A stretch of 64,000 nt of DNA from Rallus limicola (GCA_022605955.1 JAKCOZ010000018.1:4410001-4474000), one strand, 5' to 3'. Counted from the first letter of the stretch, positions 1 to 13,852 are shown. The notes: generated by a model not told the origin, from the sequence alone. Made by a program: numbers and translations.

Positions 1-2553
1 TGCTCTGGCTAACGATGCACAGACCACAAAACTCCAAACTCAGGAAAACAAACTTGTGTCTAGAAGTTAGATATTCTTGGATAAATTAGATTCAGATTAA
101 ATTAGTAACTAAGTTAATCTCAAAGTCATCTATGGTAAAGACATACAGTGGAAAGCATGTCCTAGTTCCACAGTGATATATTCACTTGCACCATGATGCT
201 ATTCACTGCGTAGCTAAAACAGCAAAATGAGACTTCACACAGACCTCTTAACTGCCAGGTTCAACACCACCATCTCACCTAAAAAGCTGGAAAACTGAAC
301 TGGGCTTTGACATCATGCATCAAGCTATGCAGCATCAACTCCCCTCTCCAAGAGCCTAATAGACTGGGTCTGTTCTTCCAACAAATTCATTGAAATACCT
401 GTAACAATCACAGCTCTGTTATCAGGGGTGAAAAAGCCAGATTAACGAAACCTGAAAAAAATATTGCAAAGTTTGACAGATTTTTAAAAACAAACGATTG
501 AGCAGCCATTTGCTATCTGACCTTCATTACAGTTTTTTTCATTATCACATTGCAAAAATCTATTACATTACTGACTGAAGCTATTAGTCACTAGAAAACC
601 ACTACTACGTTCCCCAAACTGGGGAATCATCATTACCATTAATTTCAAAGGATAGCATTAAAAGAGACAAAATTCAATCTTGTACTTGCTAATTCCACTG
701 CAATTTATATTATAAAAGCATGCAGGAAGGTTACGCCAGCCTGGATGAACAGCCTTTTTCCCAAACCAGTTTGTTTTCTAGGGGAAGCCTCAATGGTATC
801 TAGGGCATCTGGGGATACCTCAGTGGAATGCAGAGTTCGAGGAGCAGCTCTGTAGTGCTGATACAGTGGTAGTTGCAGAGGGCACCTATTTCCACATTTT
901 AAAAGATCAGTACTGATGCAATGCAGGGAAACAAGGAGAGAGGCAGGGCATTCCCTCACAAAGCTATTATAGCTTAAATCTTTCATCTTACTCTATTTCA
1001 TGTGCATTCTAGGGACTACCATGAAGACTTTGCTCCTATTATCCTCTCCTCCCAGTATCTCTCTATGATCTAAAGCATGATCTACTTGTCTGTGCTTTTA
1101 TTTCTCTCATCAGGTTCATTTACCAAATAAGGACACTTTCATTTTCTTTACATGTCATTTTATGAAGTCTGATTTGCTACTTGTGGGCTATTCCTCAGAT
1201 ACATGATGCCAAACAAATCACCAGGAGTACACACATACTCACTGCTGCACAATTCCCACTTTGGAGTTAAGAGGTTGCTACAACACTTACAGAACAGCTC
1301 AGCAAAAGAGCCATCTCTTTCATGACCTTAGCCTCTTTCCATACATTAAGGGCTTGCTTGCACAGGAAGCCTTGAAAGGGCAGAACCGTTTAACCAAAAC
1401 AATACAATATCCCCACCTTGCAATAACAAGGACTTTTGTACCCAAGGCACAAAGCCTTGCACACACATGCATGCACAGATACGTGCATACATGCCTATTT
1501 ATTCTCAAATAACATTAACCGCTATAATCCGTTCTTACCCTTCTCAAATTATCCAAGTTCTCAGTTGTTCTAACTCAAAATTCCACCTCAATAACTTGAA
1601 ATATGCATTACACGTCTAAGAAACATATGTGGAAAAAAGCTGGAGGATTTTCAGTAGACATCTGTTTAGACACACCTATGGCCCCTACAAACTGCTAGTC
1701 CAGCACACTGCAGAAAAGAACAGCTGGGAGAAATGCCCACTGCAAAGTTGCCTCATCTGTCCCCGAACTGCAAGACAGTATGGGTGGTGATGCTATCATC
1801 CAGGATGGATGTTTGTCTAGTCTGTACTGTAGTATCAATGACAGCGAGGATTTCACAGCCTCCACAGAGGTACTACTCCAATGCTTTACTACTCATATCA
1901 TTTGAAAGAGAAATTGGGCTTTGGCTTTTGTTTGCTTTCTCTAATTTATAACCTCAATCTCTCTTGGTGAAAGCGACTCAAGCTTTAAGGAAGTCCTAAG
2001 TGACAGCAGGGCTGTGCAAAGGGTACATGAAGTAAAGCACTGCAGCGACTGTGGAAAAAGAAAACAACTAATCTTTCTGGGCTGGAATTCCTGCCAGGAA
2101 AACAGAAAGATGAGAAGCTCCGAGGAGACATCTTATGGACTGCAAAACTAGAATGAGCCAAACCCAAGGGTTGCTGAAGGGGCAGCTAGGAACTGAGGAG
2201 TTAGGTCAGAGCTCCTTTGTGGCAACATTTGGTATGTAGGTGTAATGCTGCTGCCATCAGAAATCACGGCACTTGAAGGGGAAGATAACAGGTTCCTGGA
2301 AGCAAGTAACACGCACATGCGGTGGGGCGTGGGGGGGAGGCTGGAAGCAGGGGAAGTATATCTATTGGTAAGGGAAGCTACTCTCTGTTACTAAAACCGC
2401 ACATTCATCTTCCTAAGTATTGATTAACTTAGATACAACAGACCTGGACATACCCATAAATAAACCCTTAAAGACAAGCAGGTAGCTCCAAGGTATGACT
2501 TAGCTTTCCCAAAAACTTGTTTCCTATTGAGACACTGCATTCCACTGTAAACC

Positions 2554-2590
2554 ACTGAATTCCATTATCCACAGGGATAATGGATTCAGT
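2554..2590. repeat. Short inverted repeat (16-bp stem, 4-nt loop)
   Basis: The left arm at 2,554-2,570 and the right arm at 2,575-2,590 are reverse complements over 16 pairs. There is one unpaired T at 2,561, and the loop is only ACAG. Seen directly. No T-run follows on either strand that would suggest a terminator, and the stem is too short for a pre-miRNA. Confidence 0.85.
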
Positions 2591-2871
2591 CATATGAGAC
2601 GACTGAAACAGTCCTTACCAGGTGTGTCCCTGGAGTAAGAGGAGCTCAGCTCTTGTAGTCCATAATTTCAGCTTTTAGCCAATACAGATCTTAAGATGGC
2701 CAAAAAAAATGAAAACAAGATGAGGTATATACCAGTGAGGTACATCTGCCCTGCTCACCAAAGGATTTCGCTCGTGTAGAATTTGAAAGAAAAGGGTTAA
2801 GCTGGGCAGTTGTTATCCTGCTGAACCTGAGCCTTGGTAACATAAAGAATATGGTTCTAAAATGCTAAAGA

Positions 2872-2911
2872 GCCATCAGTGAACAGGTAAAAGCCATCAG
2901 TGAACAGGTAA
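2872..2911. repeat. 21-bp tandem duplication (2 copies)
   Basis: The 19-base unit GCCATCAGTGAACAGGTAA occurs at 2,872-2,890 and again without change at 2,893-2,911, a period of 21 bp. The perfect identity suggests a recent slippage or duplication event. No coding frame uses it. Confidence 0.9.
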
Positions 2912-5900
2912 CCTGCCTACATTACAAATGTAATATAGCTATTTTAGTTATTTCAAAAGACTCTTGTCCATGTTCAGACTAATCGCAAAAGGAGAAGATA
3001 AACAGCTTTATTATAGAGGCTATCTAAAATTAAAAATTGGATTAATTTTTCTCTGACTCCTACACTACTGAAACCTCATCCAATTTCTATCATCTTCCAA
3101 AACATTTTATAATTGAAACATTTGCAATAACAATAAAAAAAAAATCATGACAGCAAAAGGTGAACAATTATCAAACCTAAAATACATCTTTCTGCAAAAC
3201 TGATCCATTTCAGGCAGTAAATCCAGCTCCCAAACACATCTAATACTGCACATCTGGGAGGAAAACGCAGTCTGTAAGCTGAGTGAACTGACCAGCAGAA
3301 TTGTATCTGCTGGTCCAAAGCAATGGCTCCAGACCCTTATCTGTGGGACCACAACAGCCCCTTTTCCTAAGTGGAGTATAAACCTATTTTTCAGTGCATT
3401 AGCTTATCCTGCACCACACCACTTACCTACTAAAGGAAGGATTGTTTTCCATAATATGAAAAGCTATTACATGAGCAAACTGATATGTTGAATAACTGCT
3501 AAGTAGGGAAGATGAGTAACAGCTCCATGGACTTCCAAAATAATCAACATGGAAGTAAACATTCATTTATAACATTGGGCATTTAGCTATAATGTACTGG
3601 TAATAGAAACAAACAGGATTTCATACACAACAGGAAAAACAGCACCAAATATCCATATAACTTCTGGCAATAAGACAATTAGTCAGCTACAAACATTAAG
3701 CTGGTCCTGTAAAACCATCCTCATCAATGTCACAGCTGAGGGGAGCAGAGGAGGGAAGGGTGAGGAAGGAAGGTGGCAGGGAGAAAAAGTACCACCCTCC
3801 AACCAAAGAGATTCCTTTCACAGGGTCATGGCATAAACATGATAAATTCACCACCCAAGCACCTGACAGAGAAGGCATTATTTTAAAATACACAGCGTTA
3901 CACACACTGTGACTTCTGGCACAGACAGACCTGTTTGTAAATATGGGGAATAATACTCCAAAATATTCATGAACTGACTGAACCAAGTTGAATAACCCTT
4001 GGTCATGGAGCTTATGTCTTGAAGCTTAAAATACAGCTGTGCTAGAGTTAAGTTGAGAGCAGATAAGTGAACTGAGAAGGGAGAAAGCAAGAAAGATTTA
4101 ATCCACATTTTTGCTAGCTCACCACCTGTACCCAGGAAGGAGCACACCAGCCATGGTCCTTCCAGCTCACCATCCATGCCTGCCAATCTTCTTTTTTGCA
4201 AACAAGACAAGACACAGATGGAGGAACACATAGCTGCTCTTGAAATACCAGGAGAGTTCCTGCTTTTACTTCTGTTTGCACTACCTTAATAGAGAGCAAT
4301 CTTAAACTAAGTATTGAGTACTTTTTCTTTAACTTCAGCAATTGTTTGCATACTGTGTGGTGTAAGGACCCACCTTTTTTTTTTCTTTCTCTTTAAGGAA
4401 AAACACTTAAAACCAAAGAAAGCTAGCCTGCCTCAACAGCTGAAAAAGGAGCAGCTATAAGCAAGGTTTGATCCAAAGTCACTATGCTCATTGCAAGGCA
4501 ACCATTAACTTCAACTGCCACAAATTCAGGCTCATATATATGTAGGTTGCCGCTTATTTTGACAATAAAACTTGCTAACTATAAATTATAGGTTCTATTG
4601 TGCCAATATTATGGCCTACTAAGTACTAAACAGCATTTCATTAGCAAAATTAAAGTGACATCTAACCATCTTTTAAGTGTCCTTCTTTGAAACATCAAAT
4701 AAACAGCAAACAGATGACAGTGGGAAAAGCATGTCAGAGCAGAGCTGGCCTTAAGCAGGTGATCCTCTCTCACACATGGTCTTCTGAATGACAGCAGGAC
4801 AACAATGTCTATTCATAGGATCAGACCCCAACACTAAAACATTCAGACTTAACTGTCCTTATATGGTACCTTGTAAATTTCAAGATACTCCTACTCTACA
4901 ATTCACAGAGACAAAACATTTGTTTTCACAGAAACTGCTTAAAGACTTTTGGAATACCCACCAGGTTTCAGCCTTACTAGAACTACCCAACCTGACTACA
5001 CATAGGACTTCTAACACTTTGTTCTAAGGGGCCAAGAAATTTTCAGTAGTAAGAGACTCTCTAGTATCCAGGGCTAGATGGCAAGCTGTTGGCAAAGGGA
5101 GGTACTTCAAAGCAGTAATCCTAGCAGCTTTTCAAAAGATCTAATCCCCACAGCTCATACTGTTTCTTTTCTGTAGGAGCAAGGGAATGAAAAAAGTATT
5201 GTGGCTGTCTCCTTTGCATGGCATCACCAGAGAAGAAGGGAATGACCATCGGCAGTGGGAGTATCAACAGAACCTGAATTCTGCCTTTCCCCAAAGAAAC
5301 TGCAGAAGCAAACGGAATGACACAGCTTTCCCTACCCCAGTACTCCTGCACAGAAGGGAAAGGCCATCCAGGAACTGGCCTTAAACTAACAGGGGTACTA
5401 TAAATACTGTGACGCAAGCTAAGTTCAAGATCTACATAACTGACAAGGTACAAACCCAACTCCTTGCAGTCAGTGAAGGTTACTGGGAAAATAATGACAG
5501 GCACTGAAGAAATGCATAAGCTGTTCTGTAAAAGAGCAATCTATTAAGGGTTTATATTCTGGATGGGTTGAGAAACACAGGGGGAAGTGATTACTGCTCC
5601 TTTAAAGGAACAATGCAGGAAAAAGAAAGGTAATTTAAGCCTGGAGGTAGCTGATACAAAATGCCAGCTGAACTAGAGGAACCTATGGAGGCCCCTGGGA
5701 CTGCTGGAGAGATGGAAGAAGAGTTTCAGTGGTAATTAGAGCTTCAATAGAAGAATAAATACTCCACAGGCAATCCACAGGTTCTTCTCACCTCTCGCCA
5801 CTTCTTCTCTCCAGCAGTGACAGCTGCTTGTGAAAGCGAAGGGAAAGGTCTCTCTCATTCAGTTCATTAGTTAGTAATCCTCACTGCTAATACAACAAGG

Positions 5901-8056
5901 AGCATAATACCAGGAGGAGCTGCCAGCCCTTCCCTCCACTGCTCCAAGGCAGAATGCAGGGCTCAAGGTCTCGTAGGTGCTTGCCCCAGTAACAGTGATG
6001 CACTGATGGATCAAAAAGCCACAAATACACTTTTCAAAGAGAGAAGACACACCCTGGGGCAGGTAGGCAATGTTCAGGTCACTGTTTTTTCCCCGCATTA
6101 TTCTCCTGCTCTCCTCTCTTCATGCCCCAGAGCAAAAGAGTCAGCTGTTTGGAGCCAGGCTCCTGAGGCAGAAGGTAGCACCTTGCTAGGGAGTGATCCT
6201 AAAGGAGCAGAAGGAAGAGAGTGATGACAGTAATCCACTGAGGATTCACTATTTGAGCTTTTTCCTGTGACGGTAAGATCAGTTACCGATGGAAGACATG
6301 CTGGTTATCAGTGTCGTGACCTGACAGAAGCTACCTTCTCTCCTTTGCCCTGCAACAACCAGTCAAAGTACCGTGAAGATATTTCCACCTTCCAGAGGGC
6401 CTGTTTTAGAAGGGTTACTGAAATAATTATGACTTTGATTCCCTAGAAAAATGCTGCAACAAATTTTGCTGCACAGTGAGCCAGTTAGGCATTGGTCCTG
6501 ACCACTGACATGATTTTCTGAAGAGGTAAGTTCGGTGCAGCTCCACTCTTATGTCATCTCTCAACCTCAAGTGGGCTCCACGGAAGAAAGGAGGTGATGA
6601 TGTTCTGGATTCCCGTTAGCATCCCTTAACAGCTAGGAAAGCTGAAAAACTGACAGCTGCACACCTGATTCTTTATTCTGTAGCTGGGGCCATTGGTGTC
6701 AGCTCAGACTTGTGCTGGAATACCATGCACTTCAGTATTGGTTAATAAAACTGTGACCTCCAAATTTAGCACTGCACTAAGAGACTTTCTCTCAGACTGC
6801 TCTGGGCCCACAACAAGCAGATAAAGAGAAAGGGAGAAAGAGGAGTTTTATGTTAGTTTCTATGCAGGGAGACAACAAAAGCTAGCGTATTTCTCAAAAA
6901 AAAAGTTTAGTTCCTTTTATGACCAAGACTATATACAAATCTGTGTTACCTTAACTTGCTTTTTAGATTATTAATAATCTACTTGACAATCTACTTCTCA
7001 TAAATCTTTCCTGAAAGATTTAACTATCAAACATGCATGTTTATTTCAGGTGCCTTAACTGAAATACCTAGTTGCAGAGTTTTTCTCGAGGATCTTCCAC
7101 AGCTACAGATGTGGGATACATGATAAAGTCCAGACATTAAGAACTGATCTTCAAGAGAGTAAAGCTAAGATGAAGTTTTGGTTGTCTTCTAGGCAGCCAC
7201 TCATCTCTGAACAGTCAACTTTCCTAAAAAAAAAATAAATCTATTCTCTATTGCCACTCTTCAGTAGCAATCTGCACATTCACAGTTTCCCTCAACAGTG
7301 CTTGCCAGTGCTCTTCAGCTGGTATTTAGGCCACATGTTCCCAAACCAGAAGGAACCGATCGAAGCCATTCACTGTGGACATTTTCTGCATCTTCATTGC
7401 TAGTAGACCTGCATGTGCTACACAAATGTTTACATAAAATCAATCATGTTTTAGGTAACTGTGCACGCGTAATAGAAACACTCAGACAAACCAAACAGAA
7501 GATTAAAATTACAGATCCACTTGCACAGGACCATTGTATTTACTTACAGCTATGGTTACAAATATAGAGTTTCAAATAATTCCAATATTCTCCTACAGAC
7601 TAAGATTTGTCTACAGCTTCCCCATCATAGGAAGGAATCTGCCAAAACATGTTTTTTTGTTCTTTTTTTTCCCTGTGAGATGCATTAATAAGCCTTTTGA
7701 TTTTAGTGCCCAGTCATGTATATTGACGCAGAAAACACTTCTGTTTTTGGGAAGGCTTGTGTTTGTGTGGTCTCATGCAAGATCAGTAAACCAGCCACAG
7801 CTTGCTCCCTCAGAAACCACTGACATTTTCTCTGTTAAAACTACGTAAAGTTAAGTTAGAAGAAATGGCTGGATGAGAAAACACGCCATAAGAGAAAGCT
7901 CTATGTTCCAGACTATACTCCTGCCAAGTCCTGATGGACCATGACTTTCTGAATGTCCCTAGGCACAAAACCAGAACCAAATGCATATCCAAGCCTGTCC
8001 TCTATGTAAATATGAAATAAGACATAAAGTGTTTGGTTGGGGTTTTTTTGGGTTGG

Positions 8057-8076
8057 TTTTTTTTTTTTTTTTTTTT
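8057..8076. repeat. Poly(T) tract, 20 bases
   Basis: An uninterrupted run of 20 T follows a T/G-rich lead-in from about 8,033. On the minus strand this is an A20 tail-like run, but no retroposed gene body is recognisable next to it. It is probably a simple mononucleotide repeat and likely to be polymorphic. Confidence 0.9.
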
Positions 8077-9199
8077 ACACACCTAATTCTTCAGTAACAG
8101 TGAAAACTGGTAACTCCATAGTGACAGTGTAACAAAGTGCACTGGTGGGCATTTTTAATTGATTTGTGGGATTTTTTAATATTCTGTAAGTGTATTTAAT
8201 CTGCATATCACTTGTTTTAGCTTGGTTCAAAAAACTCATGTCATGTTGCAAGTATGAAATGCATAATACTCCTCCCTAGAGAACATATTTTTATACCTAT
8301 GGTACATTTAAGATTAACCTCTTCTACTTTTCATCTGTTGGCGTAAGGCCAACACCTCATTTCCCCCTCAGAGGCTGATACAAAGACAGTATTTCCTATA
8401 ACACTGGCTAGGCAAGTGAAGCAAGTCGAGTCAACTTCATTTTCAAGATTTCTGATCTTGTCTCTAGTGTCACTATTATATTTCAACATCAAGTATTCCA
8501 CCTTTCTAAATACTCAACTTTTTTTTTCCCCTCTTTGGTTGCAAAGGGTACTTCCTGGTTTTTTACCATGCAGTACAATGTTGGAGCACACTATTATGAT
8601 AACTATTTTCACTGTAGATTGCTGCATTTTGAAGAGAGATTAGAAAAGTCACCAGGCAATCTATACTCACAAAAAGCTTTGGAAAAAAATCTGTTGTTTA
8701 CATTTAATAGCACTTTCTGTGTTTACTGGTTTTACATGTAAGCCCTACGCTACTAAGTAACAATGGAGAATTTGTATAGCTTCCACTTACAGTCCACACT
8801 TACATTTTCCACAATATAGTTTATATGTAGCACTGTACAGAGCCACTCAAACCACAACACTCCTAACTCCATTAGTTTAGGAAAAGCGACTAACTCTAAG
8901 TTTTTGATTTCCACCCCCTTCAAAAAAAGTAAAAAAAAAAATCAAAAAATCAACCTCATAGATATTTGTGTTCAGAGTTAAGGGAACACACACAAAACTT
9001 CCCAGGAGGTGTCTAGATTCCTGCATAGCTAACCATAGCAGTACACAGGGAAACTGGCTCTGTTTCACTTGTATCTATGCACACTATTGTAAAAGGATGA
9101 CTCGTGATGGTAAAGTGCCGTGCTAAAATTTGGCAGACCTAGACTCATATTCACACTAAAAGCCTCTCAGAGTCTCTGACTGTGGTTCCAACAGTTTAT

Positions 9200-9380
9200 A
9201 CTAGCTGCTATCCCTGTGCCCACCACAGCCGTACATGACCGAGCAGAAGCAAGAGAGGCCAGTTCTGCTCCTCTCACTCGCACTGCTTCCCCACACCGCA
9301 CAGGAGCGCACGACAGCACGGCCGGGGTGAACTGTGCCCGCTCTGCATGCGAGTACGCTGCACGCTCAGTACTGGGCTTT
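9200..9380. other. Small isolated CpG-dense patch
   Basis: Within about 180 bp there are more than ten CpG dinucleotides, and GC content is clearly higher than in the AT-rich flanks, where CpG is rare. It is too short and not rich enough to be called a full CpG island. Open frames cross it on both strands, but neither looks like a known protein. It could be an alternative promoter or an enhancer, a young GC-rich insertion, or an unrecognised exon. Confidence 0.4.
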
Positions 9381-9834
9381 GGCTGCTGCCTCTTCACACA
9401 CTTCACATGGCACCTTCCACGAGGACTTCAGAAGTTATGTCCATACGCTTCAAGTGCTTCACCAGCATATTCATTAATGACTGCAATCGGCTTGCATACC
9501 CCTCCAACCTGGAGCTTTGCTTGATAAGGCCCCTGATAAACCTGGACAAGTGACACCAACTGAAAGCTTTAAACGCTTCCACTAGAGGTGTAAAGGCAGC
9601 TGTGGCATGCCCCAAACTAGTGTGAAAACCTTTCAAGTGCAGTTACTTTTATATTTTATACAATTTGCATTTTTGAAGGGTTACAGCAAATGTTTTGGTG
9701 TCATGGTTGGCTGTAAGTAGACATTTACATACCAAAGAAGCCATTTAAGAACAAGACTCTAATGAAGACTCTATTATCCAAAACCAGAAAGGGTGGTACC
9801 TACTACTTGACTGAAATCATAGTTCTAAACAAAG

Positions 9835-9935
9835 CAACCAAAGAAAAAACCCACCAGAAAACCAAGAACAAAACCCACAATGAAACAAACACCAAAACAA
9901 ACCCGAAACAGAACAGAAAAAACCCCAACCCTCCT
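9835..9935. repeat. A/C-rich low-complexity segment
   Basis: About 100 bp is made almost only of A and C (blocks such as AAAACC, CAAACA and CCCAAC) on the + strand. A 70-codon open frame here, rich in Lys, Asn and Thr, is a by-product of this composition and should not be called a gene. Confidence 0.75.
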
Positions 9936-11124
9936 ACCTCAGTGCCATTTGGCTTTCAATTCAACAGAAAATAAAACATATCTTCTACAAAACCCGTTCT
10001 CAAGGCAGAGAAGTGTGACTTAAGATCAGTTGTTGCCTTAACTGTGACCCCAGTACATGTCTGAATTGTGCCATTGGAGCAAAGCAGCACATGCATCACG
10101 TACCTGTTTACAACCTGCTCAGATAAACACAAGTTTATTATTCAATGTTGTGCAGCTAGTTGCTAAAAAAATCTTATAACTACACCTCTACTTGGATGAC
10201 TACTAAGCTGTTAATGTTCAGCAATAAACACAAGAGTACACAATTTATTATGATTTGGTACTGAATGTCAATCAATTCAAACACAAAAACCCAAACCCTG
10301 TTTAGAGACAAAATTAAAAATTAGTAATACCCAAGCTTAGTGTGCTTCCTGCTTATCTGAAAATTCTATCTGATAATACGGAGGTAGTCAGCAAGGTGGA
10401 TTTAAAACAATGTATTTGAACCGCAACAGCATCATGAGATCCCAACACAGACCGGTATTTGCGAGACAAAATTCAGCTAAGGGAGGATGCCCAGAAGTAT
10501 CTTTCAAATTCCCCTGTTGCTGCTGCTCAGTGAAGCGACCCTGGATAAGGATCAGAACACGGGGCTCTCTGAGGCTACAGAGACCACCAGGACACAAATT
10601 TGGTCTAGTCTGCGGTTGGAGCAGTCAGATGCAGCCAGAGTCATTTCATACTCTACCTCCTACAGAAACCAGAAGTACTGTACAGGAGCTGTTTTGTGCA
10701 GCAAGAAATTAGAAAGATGAGTCACTATCAGCTGGTATGAAGGCTCCAGGTTGTGACACCTCAGGTCAGAAAACGTGGACCAGATCTGCATACCCATACT
10801 ATCAACAAGTCTATCTCTGCTCTTACAGCACAGTAAGTATTATATAAAGCTATTCTTCCTGATAAAAATCTCATGAAATTGTAAGTATAGTTTAAAAATA
10901 ACACACACACACAAAAAGCCTGGCAAAAACTTGCTATTTCCATTAAATACTAACCTTCTGAAATAGCACGTCAGGACTAAAACATCTCTTATCAATCAGT
11001 ATAGCAGAAATTAATTGAATTCCTATTCTAAGGTTGTATTTCCTGATACAGATCCAGGGGTGGGGGTCAGCTGACTTCTTAGAACTACCTATTTCTGTAA
11101 AACGAACATTACCATTACCAGTGA

Positions 11125-11159
11125 AAGGATAAGACCAATGATTTTTTGGTCTTATCTTT
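11125..11159. repeat. Hairpin with paired GATA motifs
   Basis: The arms at 11,125-11,138 and 11,146-11,159 pair over 14 positions (one G-T pair) around a 7-base loop. Each arm carries a GATA-factor core: GATAAG on the + strand in the left arm and CTTATC, its reverse complement, in the right arm. The structure is seen directly; binding by a GATA factor is inference. Confidence 0.8.
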
Positions 11160-11580
11160 AAGCATGGACTACAGTGGTGCTGCTCCTATGTGTGCCTTTT
11201 GCCAAAAACATCAAGGATTGAGAGCTTAAATTCACAGTAAACTGCAAACAAACACAAAAAAGCTTTTCAAACATCGGTATATTGACTTGAGTGGTCTAAC
11301 AGAGGCTTGAGCTTTGTCTCCATCTAATTTGACCTTCAGTTTAGTTTGACCTCTCAGACAGGAAAGTCTAGACATTGACCTTGATTGAACTGAACATTTT
11401 CCCTTTTCTATGTTGTTCTAAATTTAAGCAGGAGATCTCTAATGCAGCTTACACCATTACTTACACTAACAGTAATACTGTTCACAAGAAATGTTATTTG
11501 ACTATAGAAACAAAACCGACAGTATTCGACAGGAAAATGCCAAAGCCACGACCATAATTTATCACAAGTTGATATATACA

Positions 11581-11596
11581 TGTGTGTGTGTGTGTG
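11581..11596. repeat. (TG)8 microsatellite
   Basis: Eight TG units are followed by an alternating purine/pyrimidine and TA-rich tail (CATATACGTATATAT). A simple repeat, probably length-polymorphic. Confidence 0.9.
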
Positions 11597-13736
11597 CATA
11601 TACGTATATATTTATTATTATGTCTGGGAAAACCAGCAAAATAAATGTTATTTGAAAAGAAATTTAACTATCAGCCCCCTCAAATCAATGTTCCTACCAC
11701 TGTCAATCTCTGTGACCTAACAAGAGAAAGTGCCTGCTCTATTTTCTCATGCAGCTCTTTGACTTTTAGTGCAAATCATTAAAAATGAAAATACAGCTCA
11801 GTTTAATTAGAGGCAGACATCACTAGCTATAGTCATGTGTTAATTCTCCCCAAGCTACATAAACAGTTGAAATCTAATGACATAGAAACGTGACTATTTT
11901 ATTATCCACATGAAAAATAAGCGCACAGAAAATTAAAGATTATTCTTTTCACTGCTGTATTAGGAAATACTTAGAAATAAGTAGAAGAAAAATTAAAGAT
12001 GATTAGCTGGATAAAAACTTTTTCTTCTATTTTTTTTTCCTTAAATATGCTGAACTCAGAGTAACAATTGGGAAAAAATACTTCTGCGAGTTCTCGGACG
12101 TTGCCAGGACACTAAGAAACCACAGCTAAAAAAGTTTTCCTCTCAAAATGAAATAAAGCTCAGACCTCACAGCTGGCTTTTTCAATACCACACAATCTAT
12201 ACCAGTACAATAGATGAATAGTTTTTATTTATTACTCAGCAACTAGAAACCTCAGCATACGGGCCAAGCTATATTAATTGTCAACGTGGTTACTCATCTC
12301 CCAATGCACAGGCAAATGATGCCCAAGTACATTGCTTGCATGTATTCTAAATCTTGACAATGCGAGAAATGACACCTATCTGGAGGCTGTCAGCCCCTAG
12401 TAGAAGTCCACTTCAGCCAGTACTTATGTAAGCCCCTTAGAAAAACACCTGTCAACAATCTATATGGGAGAGATTCCCCAGTTTCCCAAATCAGTATACT
12501 ATGAAAGATAATACAATTGTCTTGAAGTTTGACGAAAAACTTTGAGTCTGTACAACCAAGATTACTACTACACCTGCATGAAGTAAGCACATTAACAGGC
12601 GAGATGACTTTTTCATTAACTCTGCACTTAACAACGACTATGTTTTTAAACACATAATCTGTTCAACAGCATTCCATAAAGTGTATTTTGAGAGTGCTGG
12701 ATAACTACACACTTATTGACAGACTGCAGTCCGTGTTGTTTCAGTCAAGCTTTATTTCTTAAATTGCTACAGTACTACTACTTCTGGACTTTACTTCTTT
12801 AGAAAGCATGCATTTTGAATTTCCTTGATCTTATATAATCTTTTAACTATGCAACTAAACATTATAAACAAAGTCTCCTTTAATTCTGCATTCCTGCATT
12901 TCAATTCTCTTATAATACCTGTTTTCTCCATGTAATACAAGGTTTGGTAAATTGAAACAAGTATAAGCCAAACATTATACATAAACATATAAATATTTAC
13001 ATACACACATGTAGACACATATACGCACACACAGAGACAATACTTGCCATTGCATTTCCAGCCTTTTAAAAGGACAGAACACTTAAGGATGGAAGTACAA
13101 GGAAGAAAAAAAAAATACAAATTAAAAAAGGAAGATATAAAAAACACATACTAAGATGTTAGGAGCATGGAATCATCTGAAATTGCTACAGATAACTGTT
13201 TACACTAGCATTTCTGAGCATCATAACAAGAAAAAAAGGGACTGGTTCAGAGATAAAGAGTTATGAGCCCATTTCGCATCCATTAAGCCACCTTATTTAA
13301 ATTTCAGTTTGGGTCTACGCAAGAAACAAAATAGTATCTTGTTCAGCTGCCACTCCATGTAAGGTCTAGCAGGGACTTGGGCTGGTGTTAGCATACGTTG
13401 GTACATTGTCTCAGCAACCCATGCAATACCTGCCAGCAATCTCTTCCTCCACAGCTATGAATTTATTATTAAGTGCAATTTCAAAACAGCTCAATCGCAG
13501 GGCTATATGTGAAACACCAAAGCGCTTCTGCGTTTATTCTCTTTGCAAACACCACAGTGTTACTGTCCCTCACTGCCTCCCGCAAATCTGCAGCAATGAT
13601 GCAAAGCAGCAATTTTTTTTTTTTTTAATTCCCTTTCGGAATACAAATGCCTGCCTTCCCTCCTCGCTGCCTGCTCCCAGAAAGACGCACTGTGGACAAT
13701 AGTTTCTGATCCAGCGATACCTTTCCGTACTACTGG

Positions 13737-13852
13737 CAAAAACTGGGGGAAAAAATAATAAAATAAAATCTGTACTTCAGTCCCTGAAGGGGGCAAACAA
13801 AAAGGAAAAAAAACACAAATAAAAAAAAACAAACAAAAAAAAAAAAAAAAGC
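13737..13852. repeat. A-rich low-complexity tract upstream of the CpG island
   Basis: About 115 bp is dominated by A runs separated by single C, T or G residues, ending in A17 just before 13,850. It could be a degraded retroposon tail, but no body can be recognised on its 5' side. It sits about 450 bp left of the CpG island and may be nucleosome-disfavouring. Confidence 0.75.

Larger units (their letters stand above)
1..9160. other. Gene-free AT-rich stretch (intron or intergenic)
   Basis: No reading frame here exceeds about 130 codons and none has recognisable protein similarity; stops are frequent in all six frames. I see no CR1 fragment in this part. It holds a short 21-bp tandem duplication (2,872-2,911), a hairpin (2,554-2,590), a 16-bp perfect palindrome at 6,965-6,980 and a T20 run at 8,057-8,076. 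If the CpG-island gene were transcribed leftward this would be its first intron; otherwise it is upstream flank. Single short exons cannot be excluded by eye. Confidence 0.6.
9430..13736. other. Gene-free AT-rich stretch
   Basis: No credible coding region is seen. Contents include an A/C-rich low-complexity segment at about 9,835-9,935, a short CA run near 10,903, a GATA-containing hairpin at 11,125-11,159, a (TG)8 microsatellite at 11,581-11,596 and a degenerate CA-rich stretch at about 13,000-13,035. No transposable element could be identified in it. Confidence 0.55.

Noticed and set aside
5121..5504. 127-codon minus-strand frame
   Set aside because: No domain, signal peptide or splice context; frames of this length are expected occasionally by chance in 64 kb.
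6965..6980. 16-bp perfect palindrome AGATTATTAATAATCT
   Set aside because: AT-rich perfect palindromes of this size are not surprising in AT-rich DNA and nothing nearby gives it a role.
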